Source of the DNA: Sulfurovum sp.
Lineage (GTDB): Bacteria; Campylobacterota; Campylobacteria; Campylobacterales; Sulfurovaceae
Direction of reading: 5' to 3'
Length of the DNA: 64,000 bases
Assembly (NCBI GenBank): GCA_021166685.1
Contig: JAJPEU010000005.1
Location: 30,023 to 94,022 of the forward strand
Numbering within the stretch: the first letter of the stretch is position 1; the number at the start of each line of letters is the position of its first letter. Position numbers and translations under genes: made by a program. Below the pieces are notes generated by a model. The model was not told where the DNA came from, did no database searches, and worked only from the letters and a program-made list of their open reading frames with translations. This document shows positions 20,274-29,944 of the stretch, one piece after another.

Positions 20274-21374
20274 ATGCAAAGACGAGATTTTATAACATCT
20301 GCTGCACTTGGTGCGACAGCCTTGGCACTAAACGCCTGCCACAGAGAAGAAGAGGCCGTGCAGTCAGATTCTGCAAACAACATCAAGCAAGCAAGAAAAG
20401 TTACTCTTAAACTCGCAACATCATGGCCCGCACATTTCCCTATCATGGGAACAGGCGTTGATGCGTTTGTATCGCGATGTGCCGAACTAAGCGGAGGAAC
20501 GCTTGAGATCAAAGTGTATCCAAAAAATATTCTTGTGCCGGCTTTGCAGGTTTTTGATGCAACTTCTGCGGCACAGATTGATGCCTTTCACTCCGGTGTT
20601 TATTATTGGAAAGGCAAAAATTCAGCATTTTCTATCTTTGGAGGCATGCCCCTTGGATTTACGAGCGAAGAGATGATTACATGGCTTAAATTTGGCGGCG
20701 GATATGCCCTATGGAGAGAACTGTATGGAAAATTCAATCTCTATCCGTTGGTGGGAGGAACCACGGGGCCGCAAATGGGCGGATGGTTTAAAAAACAGAT
20801 CAACTCCCTGGCTGACCTTCAGGGGCTTAAAATGCGCATTCCCGGACTTGCAGGCGAAGTCATGGAGCGCTTAGGTGCAAATCCTGTTCTTTTACCTGCG
20901 GGAGACATCTATACCGCACTTGAACGGGGCACCATTGATGCTACAGAATGGGTGGGGCCGGCGTTGGACAACATGATGGGATTTCCCAAGGTTGCACCCT
21001 ATTACTACACAGGCTGGCATGAACCGGGTTCGATTTTAGAGCTGACATTCAACAAAACAAGATGGGAAAAACTAAGCCCCCAGCATCAAGCCATCATTAC
21101 TGCTGCAAGCGAAGAGATGACAAGTAATATGCTCCAAGAGTTTAGATATGAAAATGCAAAAGCATTTCAAAGTCTTTCTTCCATCGTTGAGATCAAAACG
21201 TTTCCCAAGGAAGTGATTGATGCTGCCCAGAAAGCACTGGGGGATGTTTTGGCATACGAACGTGCGCAAAACAAAGACTTTGAACGCGTTTTAAAAAGCT
21301 ATGAAACTTTTAGCAAACTCAACAAACCATGGGACGACATCAGCACACGAAACTTTTTGGAAATAAGAGGATAA
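20274..21374 (+). CDS. TRAP transporter solute-binding protein (DctP family), Tat-type signal
   Basis: MQRRDFITSAALGATALALNAC; LATSWPAHFPIMGTGVDAFVSRCAELSGGTLEIKVYP; GLKMRIPGLAGEVMERLGANPVLLPAGDIYTALERGTIDATEW. Confidence 0.93.
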   Translation: MQRRDFITSAALGATALALNACHREEEAVQSDSANNIKQARKVTLKLATSWPAHFPIMGTGVDAFVSRCAELSGGTLEIKVYPKNILVPALQVFDATSAAQIDAFHSGVYYWKGKNSAFSIFGGMPLGFTSEEMITWLKFGGGYALWRELYGKFNLYPLVGGTTGPQMGGWFKKQINSLADLQGLKMRIPGLAGEVMERLGANPVLLPAGDIYTALERGTIDATEWVGPALDNMMGFPKVAPYYYTGWHEPGSILELTFNKTRWEKLSPQHQAIITAASEEMTSNMLQEFRYENAKAFQSLSSIVEIKTFPKEVIDAAQKALGDVLAYERAQNKDFERVLKSYETFSKLNKPWDDISTRNFLEIRG

Positions 21375-21390
21375 GATTGGTCCGATACGA

Positions 21391-21696
21391 TCATTTGTGA
21401 TCCAGCTTATTCACTGCCTTATCTATCTCACCCAAAAAATTTTCAATCTTTTTTCCTAAATCTTCTATAAAACTTTTGGCTTTATTTAGATCCACATGAA
21501 TCTGCTCTTCATTTACTGTAATCCCCACAGTTTCAGGCATATCTATTTTGCCTTCGCTGATATTTTGGGCAGTCTCTTCAAACTGCTTTTGCATAGTTCC
21601 GAAAAAATCTTTTGTTTTGGCTAAATCTATATTAATCTCTTCGGCACCTATTTGTAAACCTACCCTGGAAAGCAATTCTTCATTCTTTTTTTCCAT
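21391..21696 (-). CDS. Small hypothetical protein made of two ~29-aa repeats
   Basis: VGLQIGAEEINIDLAKTKDFFGTMQKQFE / VGITVNEEQIHVDLNKAKSFIEDLGKKIE. Confidence 0.6.
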   Translation of the reverse strand: MEKKNEELLSRVGLQIGAEEINIDLAKTKDFFGTMQKQFEETAQNISEGKIDMPETVGITVNEEQIHVDLNKAKSFIEDLGKKIENFLGEIDKAVNKLDHK

Positions 21697-21767
21697 GATT
21701 ATCTACTCTCTCCCTCTTTTTGCAAAGTATATCATATTTTAACATTAAAAAAATTCTGAATACCCTT

Positions 21768-22532
21768 TTATAAAAATGCCAACAATGAAGCGGTAACGGC
21801 TACATTGAGGGATTCAACTCCTCGCTGCATTGGAATAGAAATGCTTTCATTGCACATCGTCTCTATTGCGTGACTCACACCCTCACTTTCATTGCCTAAA
21901 ATAAATACTGTTTTAGGACCATACGCTTCATCCTTATAACTTTTGGCAGCATAAGAAGAGAGCGTATAGAGCATTGCACCATCTGTTTTGAAATATTCCA
22001 ATGTTTTTTTAAGATCGGATGTTTGAATAATTGGCATTTTAAAAAGTGTTCCTACGCTCGCCTTGATCACCAAGGGTGAGATTTGTGCGGCACCTTTGGC
22101 AGGAAGTAAAATTGCGTCTATGTTTCCCGCAGCACAGGAGCGAATAATCATTCCGAGATTTTGGGGATTGGTTATGCCGTCAAGCGCTACGATACGGTAT
22201 TTTTGATGGGTTGAGAGAAAATGCGTTTCGTCTCCCAAGTACTCCAAAATAATATCAAGAGCCACCCCCTGATCTTGTTTGGCATTTTTTGAGATGCGTG
22301 AAAGTGCCTGCTTATCATGGTAGACAATCTCAATGCCTCTTTTTTTGGCAATACTTACCATTTTGTCCAACTCATAAGAGGGTTTATTGGAAGAGGAAAG
22401 ATGCAATTTATGGATAGTAATGCTTTCGTTTTCCAATGCCTCGCAAACTGCATTGCGTCCATAAATCGTGAGCACCTTATCAAAAAATGCTTTTTTGATA
22501 AGGTATTGGTCAGAATCTTTCACCCCAATCAT
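21768..22532 (-). CDS. TrmH/SpoU-family RNA methyltransferase (RlmB-like)
   Basis: YGRNAVCEALEN, ALDGITNPQNLGMIIRSCAA, FILGNESEGVS, SLNVAVTASLLAF; ATGA coupling with fabI stop. Confidence 0.92.
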   Translation of the reverse strand: MIGVKDSDQYLIKKAFFDKVLTIYGRNAVCEALENESITIHKLHLSSSNKPSYELDKMVSIAKKRGIEIVYHDKQALSRISKNAKQDQGVALDIILEYLGDETHFLSTHQKYRIVALDGITNPQNLGMIIRSCAAGNIDAILLPAKGAAQISPLVIKASVGTLFKMPIIQTSDLKKTLEYFKTDGAMLYTLSSYAAKSYKDEAYGPKTVFILGNESEGVSHAIETMCNESISIPMQRGVESLNVAVTASLLAFL

Positions 22533-23350
22533 TCCCCGTTCCAAGCAATCTTTGGTTTGCCATTCTCATCAAATTCAACTGCCGGCATACCCATAATATT
22601 AAATCCGGCATCGACATAATGAATTTCGCCTGTTACGCCCGAGCTTAAATCGGACAAAAGATACATACCTGAGTTTCCGACTTGCTCGATGGTTACATTC
22701 TGTTTTAGCGGAGAGTGTGCGGCATTCCATTTGAGCATAAAACCAAAATCTCCGATTCCGGCCGCTGCAAGTGTTTTGATCGGCCCAGCAGAAATTGCAT
22801 TTACACGGACACCATCCCTTCCTAAGTCCTCAGCAAGATATTTTGTCGTCATTTCCAATGCTGCTTTGGCGACACCCATAAGATTATAATTTGGAATATA
22901 TTTTACCCCGCCATAATAACTTAACGTCAACACCGAAGAATTATCAGACAATATAGGTTTTAATTCTCTTACAATCTCAATAAGTGAATATACGGAGATA
23001 TCCATTGCGATATCAAACGCCTCCTTGGAAATATCTACAAATCGGCCGCTAAGTCCTTCTTTGGGTGCGAATGCAATAGAGTGCACAATGAAATCTATCT
23101 GTCCCATATCTTTTTCAAGTGATGCTTTTAGTGCTTTGATTTCTTCCGGTTTGCTTACATCGCATGGATAAAATCTTCCCCCGCATTCCAATTCATCGGC
23201 CACAGGTGCAAGTTTTTGCTCAAATCGTTCATTAAGAAATGTAATTGCCATCTGGGCACCCTGCTCTTGACATGCCTTTGCAATCCCGTAAGCGATAGAT
23301 TTTTTATTTGCGATGCCTAAAATAACACCTTTTTTGCCTTTCATTATCAT
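22529..23350 (-). CDS. fabI: Enoyl-[acyl-carrier-protein] reductase FabI
   Basis: KGVILGIANKKSIAYGIAKACQEQGA, YYGGVKYIPNYNLMGVAKAALE, TGEIHYVDAGFNIMG. Confidence 0.96.
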   Translation of the reverse strand: MIMKGKKGVILGIANKKSIAYGIAKACQEQGAQMAITFLNERFEQKLAPVADELECGGRFYPCDVSKPEEIKALKASLEKDMGQIDFIVHSIAFAPKEGLSGRFVDISKEAFDIAMDISVYSLIEIVRELKPILSDNSSVLTLSYYGGVKYIPNYNLMGVAKAALEMTTKYLAEDLGRDGVRVNAISAGPIKTLAAAGIGDFGFMLKWNAAHSPLKQNVTIEQVGNSGMYLLSDLSSGVTGEIHYVDAGFNIMGMPAVEFDENGKPKIAWNGE

Positions 23351-23446
23351 ACGTTGCTTTCTCCAAAAAATTTAATGGTGTTATTTTACCATGAATGCGA
23401 TAGAATGTAAAATAAACTATTTAACAATTCAAGGCAATCATCACTT

Positions 23447-23944
23447 ATGAAGAAAAAAATACTGCTTATCAGCACCGGCGGCACTTTTAATAAACATTAT
23501 AATCCTCTTAACGGAAAACTTGAAATAGATACCCGCTCCTTAGCATTGGAAGAAATAAGCAAGCGATGGCTTTGCAAATTTGAGACAGTCAATATTATCG
23601 GAAAAGACAGTCTTGACATAACCAATGAGGACAGACTCTTGCTGCTTGCAACCATTAACCTTGCAAAAGAAGAAAATATACTCATTATTCACGGAACAGA
23701 TACTATGGATGTTACCGCGCGCTATCTTGCCGATGCCGATCTGGAAAAGCGTATCGTTCTTACCGGGTCCATGGTGCCCTTTTCTATCGATCCGATCGAA
23801 GCTGCAGCCAATCTTGCCTCGGCCTGGGGATACATGCAGCACTTAAGTGACTATGGTATTTATATTGCAATGAATGGGGTGTTTGGTCCCCATGACGCAA
23901 TAATAAAAGAAAGAGCGGAAGGCAAATTTATCGCAAAAGATTAA
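23447..23944 (+). CDS. Short asparaginase-domain protein (N-terminal domain only)
   Basis: ILLISTGGTFNKHYNP, IIHGTDTMDVTARYLAD, IVLTGSMVPFS. Confidence 0.85.
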   Translation: MKKKILLISTGGTFNKHYNPLNGKLEIDTRSLALEEISKRWLCKFETVNIIGKDSLDITNEDRLLLLATINLAKEENILIIHGTDTMDVTARYLADADLEKRIVLTGSMVPFSIDPIEAAANLASAWGYMQHLSDYGIYIAMNGVFGPHDAIIKERAEGKFIAKD

Positions 23945-24092
23945 TGAGCGGTCAATTTATCCGTCTATACTTTGGCGATCAAAATCATATTACCTGAAAA
24001 ACCGGACAATATCTTTTGGACAAGAGATAATTTTACTGTAAAGATTTTAGTCCATTTGGCTACAATACAAAAAATAATCAAAAGGAGAAAAA

Positions 24093-24455
24093 ATGAACTA
24101 TAAACTATATTTGGCTGCATTGGCAGGATTTGCTTTTACAGCTTGTACTCCGAGCCTAGATCTCCCGGGGCCTTCAGAAACTTCATATGTTCAAAAAACC
24201 TATGAAGATCCAACGCCTGAAAAAATGGAACAGTATCAACAAAAAATGGTAGAAGTAGCCTCAAGAATAAAAGATGACTCCAGATACGATAGGATTGTGC
24301 TGGATACGCCAGAGAAAAAATCTTGGTTCAAAGATTTAACCTACAGACTTTGGGATCGACAAATCACCAGAACCCAGTTCATGGCAGAAGGACTTAAAAA
24401 ATATCCGACACATCGGTACGAATTTGAATTTGTCATACGAGGTTTTAATCTCTAA
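24093..24455 (+). CDS. Hypothetical lipoprotein
   Basis: ALAGFAFTACTPS lipobox; RBS AAAGGAGAAAAA. Confidence 0.65.
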   Translation: MNYKLYLAALAGFAFTACTPSLDLPGPSETSYVQKTYEDPTPEKMEQYQQKMVEVASRIKDDSRYDRIVLDTPEKKSWFKDLTYRLWDRQITRTQFMAEGLKKYPTHRYEFEFVIRGFNL

Positions 24456-24479
24456 TCTGCATTTACCGATGCAGATTAG
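24452..24479. terminator. Perfect 11-bp hairpin spanning stop codons of both convergent genes
   Basis: CTAATCTGCAT-TTACCG-ATGCAGATTAG. Confidence 0.6.
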
Positions 24480-25147
24480 CCTTGATAGGCGACGGGGTCA
24501 CTCACCCCTGCATTTTTAAATCCCCTTAATCTTAATCGGCAGCTATCACAAACACCACAAGCTTTCTCTTCGGACTGGTAGCAACTCCAAGTATGCTCGA
24601 GGGGCACCCCAAGATTCAGCGCCTTTTGTACAATCTGGGTTTTGTTGAGTCTTACCAAAGGCATTTTAATCTCCAAATTTGTTTCCTTTTTGGTCCCCAG
24701 ATTGATTGCTTTTTGCATCTGTTCTATATATGCTTCTGTGCAATCTGGATATCCGCTGCTGTCTTCTTCCACTACGCCGATAAACAAAGCCGTCGCACCA
24801 TGTTTTTCTGCTATGGCAGCTGCAATAGAAAGAAAAATACCGTTTCTAAAAGGTACGTACGTCACGGGAACTCCTTCTTCCAGGCCACCGGTAGGCACGG
24901 CAATATCATTATCCGTTAGTGCTGAAGCACCTATCTGCTTAAAAAAATCCAAATCTATCTCATAAGAACATACAGCATCAACATCCCGAGCAATATATCT
25001 AAAACATTCCAACTCTTTGGTTTGGGTACGTTGCGCATAGTTAAAATGCAAAGCAATGATCTCGCACCCCTCTTTCTGGGCTATTTTTGCGCTCAAAGCG
25101 CTATCCATGCCTCCAGAGATGATGCATACTGCTTTTTCCTTTTTCAT
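24476..25147 (-). CDS. queC: 7-cyano-7-deazaguanine synthase
   Basis: AVCIISGGMDSALSAKIAQKEG, TYVPFRNGIFLSIAAAIAE, HTWSCYQSEEKACGVCDSCRLR. Confidence 0.95.
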   Translation of the reverse strand: MKKEKAVCIISGGMDSALSAKIAQKEGCEIIALHFNYAQRTQTKELECFRYIARDVDAVCSYEIDLDFFKQIGASALTDNDIAVPTGGLEEGVPVTYVPFRNGIFLSIAAAIAEKHGATALFIGVVEEDSSGYPDCTEAYIEQMQKAINLGTKKETNLEIKMPLVRLNKTQIVQKALNLGVPLEHTWSCYQSEEKACGVCDSCRLRLRGFKNAGVSDPVAYQG

Positions 25148-25199
25148 TTTGATCCTATTTTTTAATCTCATTTTACCAAGATTCAGGTAAACTTAGAGT

Positions 25200-25637
25200 A
25201 TGCTAATAGATCTAGAAAATCAGACATCATTGCCATTCGAACTGGAAATACTGGAGAAGATTGCTGCAAGCCTTACCGCCAGACAAATAGAGCTTATCAT
25301 TACCGACAACAAGACGATGCAATCGCTCAATCAAATACACAGAGGCAAAGATGCCCCTACTGATGTACTCAGCTTTCCTCTGGAAAATGCTTTTGCAGGT
25401 ATGCCTTTAGGGTCCATAGTTATCTCAGAAGAGTTTGTTAAAGATAAATCCAAACTCTATGGCCACACCATACAGGATGAATTAAATTTGCTTTTTATTC
25501 ACGGATTGCTTCATCTGCTTGGCTTTGATCATGAATGCGATCAGGGAGAAATGCGTGCCAAAGAAAAAGAGCTCATTGAAGTTTTTGGTCTGCCGCCAAG
25601 CCTGATTGTTAGAACAGATGCTCAGGAAGCTAAATGA
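25200..25637 (+). CDS. ybeY: rRNA maturation endoribonuclease YbeY
   Basis: RGKDAPTDVLSFPLE, LFIHGLLHLLGFDHE. Confidence 0.95.
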   Translation: MLIDLENQTSLPFELEILEKIAASLTARQIELIITDNKTMQSLNQIHRGKDAPTDVLSFPLENAFAGMPLGSIVISEEFVKDKSKLYGHTIQDELNLLFIHGLLHLLGFDHECDQGEMRAKEKELIEVFGLPPSLIVRTDAQEAK

Positions 25638-26566
25638 ATTTTTTGATTTTCGTTATTGCGATGGGCTCCTTGATTTGGGGGGTCGAATTACTCATCAATC
25701 AGAGTGAACGCATTGCATTGAAATTCAATATGCCTGAGTTTATCATTGGGGCCACACTTATTGCTTTTGGAACAAGTTTACCCGAAATGGCTGCCTCTAT
25801 CGCTGCAAGCTATACAGATAAACCGCAAATTGCTATTTCCAACGTCATAGGAAGCAATATTATTAACATTACTCTTGTGTTGGCTTCAGTATTTCTTGTA
25901 GCAAATAAAATAAATCCCGGTAGAGACTTTTTTGCAAAAGACAGCACATGGGCATTGATGCCCGCATTAATTTTTCTTTTAATGATATTGGATGGAATAA
26001 TTTCTAGATTTGATGCACTCCTTTTACTGCTGCTAATGGGAGCCTATCTTCTTTTTTTGACACAGGATGCCAAAAACATAGTACAAGAGCATCTCAGTGA
26101 AATAGATATGCTTCAATTTTCTTGGATAAAAACGCTTCTTTTACTGTTTTCAGGTTTGATTTTGGTTATAATTGGCGCCCATTTTACCATAGAAAGCGCA
26201 TCTGAAATCGCTAAAAACTTTGGTATCAGTGAGTGGATTATCGGTATTATTATGGTTTCATTTGGAACCTCTTTGCCGGAGCTGGCTGTGAGTATTTCGG
26301 CAGCCGTAAGAGGCAAAGTGGATATGGCGATTGGAAATATCATCGGCTCGAATATGGCAAATACTTCGGTCGTATTGGGGATTGCGGCTCTGGCAAAACC
26401 GATGCCCATCGAAGGCATGACTCACATGTTTGACATTGCCACAATGATCATAGCAACATTTCTGCTTGTTTTTATCACAGCAAACAAACTCTACAACAAA
26501 TCAGCAGGTATTGGTCTAATCATTATTTTAGGACTTTTTCTCAATAATACTTTGCAAAACATTTAG
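25634..26566 (+). CDS. Calcium/sodium antiporter (CaCA family, YrbG-like)
   Basis: LIAFGTSLPEMAASIAASYTDKPQIAISNVIGSNI and FGTSLPELAVSISAAVRGKVDMAIGNIIGSNM alpha repeats. Confidence 0.94.
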   Translation: MNFLIFVIAMGSLIWGVELLINQSERIALKFNMPEFIIGATLIAFGTSLPEMAASIAASYTDKPQIAISNVIGSNIINITLVLASVFLVANKINPGRDFFAKDSTWALMPALIFLLMILDGIISRFDALLLLLLMGAYLLFLTQDAKNIVQEHLSEIDMLQFSWIKTLLLLFSGLILVIIGAHFTIESASEIAKNFGISEWIIGIIMVSFGTSLPELAVSISAAVRGKVDMAIGNIIGSNMANTSVVLGIAALAKPMPIEGMTHMFDIATMIIATFLLVFITANKLYNKSAGIGLIIILGLFLNNTLQNI

Positions 26567-26597
26567 GTATTTTACATTTAAATAGTTTACAAAAACA

Positions 26598-28388
26598 CTA
26601 CTCTTGATTCTTGAAGTATCCATTTTTATAAAGCCATCTGTAAATGTCCGCAGCAATTGGTCCGGCTGCACTCCCTCCATGTCCGCCATGCTCGACAAGT
26701 ACAGTGACGATATATTGCGGACCTTCATACGGGGCATAGGTAGTTATCCAGGCATGAGATCGATGAAAATAAGCCAGCTCTTCTTCTTTGAGCCTTTTAG
26801 CAGCTGCCTGAGGGATGGATGTTACTTGAGAAGTTCCTGTTTTGCCGGCAACAATGACAGGCAAACTTCCCATAGCCGAAAATCCTGTCCCTTTTCTTGT
26901 GTTGCAGACATCATACATACCTTTTCTGATTTCACTTAAATAATACGGGTTAAAAGAGACAGGAGAGATACTTGCATTAAGTTCCTTGTTGTCTATCTGT
27001 TTAACCATATGAGGTGTCACGAGATTGGAAGTCGCGATCAGATTGGTATGGCGCACCAATTGCAATGGCGTCACCAGATCGTACCCCTGGCCTATAGACG
27101 CGATGACGGTTTCACCTAAATACCAAGGCTGTTTATAGCGTTTCATTTTCCATGCCTTATCCGGAATTACCCCTGCATATTCATCAGGCAGATCAACCCC
27201 CGTAGGTACACCCAAACCAAAAGACCTAAGATATTTTGCCATTGCATCAATGCCTACTTTTAAACTCTTGTTGTAAAAATAAACATCACAGCTTTCGCGA
27301 ATAGCTTTTCGCAAATCTACACTGCCATGCCCCCATGTTGACCAGCATCTGAATTTATGATTACTTGTCCCCAACTTAATGTGTCCGCTGCAAAATTCAT
27401 TCGTATCCAATATTCCTTTTTTGGCTTTGGAAAAAGCCAGCGCCATACCCATTTTTATAGTTGAACCGGGCGGATAAGTCCCGTGTATAAATTTGTTGGT
27501 AAAAGGATGTGCAAGATCTTCCTGAAGCGCCCTCCAGTCTTTACTGCTGATGCCTCCGACGAAAAGATTTGGATCGTAGGAAGGGTAACTCACAGCAGCC
27601 AAAACCTCCCCATTGGTTCGCATCACTATGGCAACACCTGTTTTATCTGCAAACTCTTCATGGATCATCTTTTGCAGATTAATATCAATATTAAGCTTAA
27701 GATTTTTATTGTCCTTAGGATCTTCTTTTTCTAAAATATCAATCGCTTGATTGGTTGCCGTCACCTTGGTAACTTCATGCCCAAGTTCACCCTGCAAGAC
27801 GTCATTGTAGTATTTTTCCAATCCGCTCTTGCCCACTTTGCCCACTTCGTTGACGACAGGGTCTTCTTTGTTTTCTTTTTCGTTGGATCTCCCTGTGTAG
27901 CCCACAATATGGGAACAGTATTTCCCATATGGATAGTAACGTTTTGTTTCAGCTTCTATTTGAATTTGAGGCATAAGACTTAATTTGGGATAAGCACCCA
28001 TCATATCGGGATAATGAATAAAATCCACTACTTTAATAAATTTATGATTATAGGGAGAATTATTTTTTTCATAAACTTTCATCATAACTGTTTTATTGAG
28101 ATCGGGAAAACTGGCAACCAATGTATCAACAACACTCTCCAGCATAGCTGATTGTGCTTTTAGATGGGGTTCAATAGAAATAGAAAAACCTATCTGGTTC
28201 ATTGCAAGAAGATTGCCATGAGTATCCATTATCTCCCCTCTTACAGGCTTGATAAATTGTTTTCTCTCGATATTTTCTTTGGCAAGCTTTTGATAATAAA
28301 AATTTGATTTGATACTCACATGATATAATCTGACTATCATTATTCCCCAAAAGAGCAAAAATACAGCCAATGCAATTTTATATCTCAT
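26598..28388 (-). CDS. mrdA: Penicillin-binding protein 2
   Basis: RGEIMDTHGNLLA, YPPGSTIKMGMAL, SCDVYFYN, AGKTGTSQ. Confidence 0.96.
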   Translation of the reverse strand: MRYKIALAVFLLFWGIMIVRLYHVSIKSNFYYQKLAKENIERKQFIKPVRGEIMDTHGNLLAMNQIGFSISIEPHLKAQSAMLESVVDTLVASFPDLNKTVMMKVYEKNNSPYNHKFIKVVDFIHYPDMMGAYPKLSLMPQIQIEAETKRYYPYGKYCSHIVGYTGRSNEKENKEDPVVNEVGKVGKSGLEKYYNDVLQGELGHEVTKVTATNQAIDILEKEDPKDNKNLKLNIDINLQKMIHEEFADKTGVAIVMRTNGEVLAAVSYPSYDPNLFVGGISSKDWRALQEDLAHPFTNKFIHGTYPPGSTIKMGMALAFSKAKKGILDTNEFCSGHIKLGTSNHKFRCWSTWGHGSVDLRKAIRESCDVYFYNKSLKVGIDAMAKYLRSFGLGVPTGVDLPDEYAGVIPDKAWKMKRYKQPWYLGETVIASIGQGYDLVTPLQLVRHTNLIATSNLVTPHMVKQIDNKELNASISPVSFNPYYLSEIRKGMYDVCNTRKGTGFSAMGSLPVIVAGKTGTSQVTSIPQAAAKRLKEEELAYFHRSHAWITTYAPYEGPQYIVTVLVEHGGHGGSAAGPIAADIYRWLYKNGYFKNQE

Positions 28389-28855
28389 AATATAACCACA
28401 ATCAGCAGATCTACTATCAGGGAATAAAGCAATATTGAATCCAAAATAACACTTGTGTCTTCAAATAAAAAATCGTAAAAAAGTAAAAATCCCAAATAGA
28501 AACCATCCAAAAGAAGCACGGTTAGTATCCGCGCACACGCAACACATCTTCTAAAATGTCTCAAATAAGGGTAAAATAATACATAAATCAATAAGGCAGA
28601 AATAAAAGTCAGAAAGAAAGGCAAAGAGAGGTTTACCTCTAAATTAATATAATAAAGTGACGCAATGAGCACATAAGTTATTTTTCCCTTTTCTATCCCT
28701 TCTACCAACAGGTATCCCATAACACCTATCAGCAAAGGCAAAAAAACATAAATGGAGATAAACATAGGATAAAAGGCAATAAACAAAATAATCAGCGTCC
28801 AAAGAATGGGATGCTGTACGGCCGTATAAAATCTGCCCATAATAGTGCGCATCAA
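28385..28855 (-). CDS. Small integral membrane protein, MreD-like position and topology
   Basis: ~156 aa, multiple TM segments, overlaps PBP2 by 4 nt. Confidence 0.6.
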   Translation of the reverse strand: MMRTIMGRFYTAVQHPILWTLIILFIAFYPMFISIYVFLPLLIGVMGYLLVEGIEKGKITYVLIASLYYINLEVNLSLPFFLTFISALLIYVLFYPYLRHFRRCVACARILTVLLLDGFYLGFLLFYDFLFEDTSVILDSILLYSLIVDLLIVVIL

Positions 28856-28859
28856 CCTT

Positions 28860-29324
28860 TTATGATAATTTGTAAATCAGTGCGATTTCATTGCATACCG
28901 GAAAATGGATACACTTGATGCAGTCCGCCCAAATTTTATGTTCCGGGATCGCTTCTTTATTGATTTCATGAAAGCCTAATTTTTCAAAAAATTGCGGCAC
29001 GTATGTTAGCGCAAGCACATCTTCTTCTACCTTTAAAGCTTTTGCTTCATCCAGAGCAAACCGAACCATGCGCTGCCCTATTTTCTGACCCCGATATGAC
29101 TGATCAACAATGAGGCTACGAATTTCTGCAAGACGTTTTGAATGGATATGCAGCGCTGTATACCCAACAAGCTTCTCCCCTTCTTTCGCTAAGACATAGG
29201 AACGTATATTGGTTGCAACCTCGTCTTCGGTTCGCTTAAGGATGATGCCTTTTTGCACCTCCGCAATTACCATGGCTTGCATTTGAGGGATATCATCCAG
29301 TGTTGCTTTTACAAGTGAAATCAA
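28860..29324 (-). CDS. GNAT N-acetyltransferase, short N-acetylglutamate synthase-like
   Basis: IRSLIVDQSYRGQKIGQRMVRFALDEAKALKVEEDVLALTYVPQFFEKLGFHEINKEAIPEHKIWADCIKCIHFPVCNEIAL. Confidence 0.85.
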   Translation of the reverse strand: MISLVKATLDDIPQMQAMVIAEVQKGIILKRTEDEVATNIRSYVLAKEGEKLVGYTALHIHSKRLAEIRSLIVDQSYRGQKIGQRMVRFALDEAKALKVEEDVLALTYVPQFFEKLGFHEINKEAIPEHKIWADCIKCIHFPVCNEIALIYKLS

Positions 29325-29944
29325 ATTTTAACTCCTTCTTTTTCTACACCGAATATCGTTTGCAATATCTCTAAATGAACTTTGTCGTGTCCTTTTGTCT
29401 TAAGATTGGACAGCACTATGCAGCCTGGAAAATCATTTTTAAGCCTTGCCTGTTCTTTTTGGTTAAGCTTATCGATCTTGGTGAAGACGGTAAGATAGCG
29501 CTGATCAGGCCTTATGAACTCCTTGATATACTTTTCTACCTCATGATCGATTTTTGCATGAGGATGCCTTGCATCCCTAAGATGAATAAAAAGACGTATG
29601 GAAACACGCTGCTGAATAAATTCAACAAGATTCTTCTGCCATACCTCCTTGAGAGACTTGGACACCTTGGCATATCCAAAACCAGGCAAATCCACAAAAC
29701 GGACAGGATATTCTTCTTCGTTATACTTGTAGCGTGTTTCAAAAAAATTGATTAATTGGGTTTTTCCAGGCGTTGCCGAACTTTTTGCCAAATTTTTCCT
29801 ATTCGCAAGAGAATTAAGCGTGGAGCTTTTCCCCACATTGGATCGCCCCAAAAAAACAACCTCACTCATATCTTCAGGCAGGCTATCTGCAATACTTTGT
29901 GCGGATTTTATAAATTTAGCCTCTACAATTCGGGGCATACTCAT
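29321..29944 (-). CDS. engB: Ribosome biogenesis GTPase EngB/YsxC
   Basis: EVVFLGRSNVGKSSTLNSL, TPGKTQLINFF, DLPGFGYAKV, TKIDKL. Confidence 0.96.
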   Translation of the reverse strand: MSMPRIVEAKFIKSAQSIADSLPEDMSEVVFLGRSNVGKSSTLNSLANRKNLAKSSATPGKTQLINFFETRYKYNEEEYPVRFVDLPGFGYAKVSKSLKEVWQKNLVEFIQQRVSIRLFIHLRDARHPHAKIDHEVEKYIKEFIRPDQRYLTVFTKIDKLNQKEQARLKNDFPGCIVLSNLKTKGHDKVHLEILQTIFGVEKEGVKI

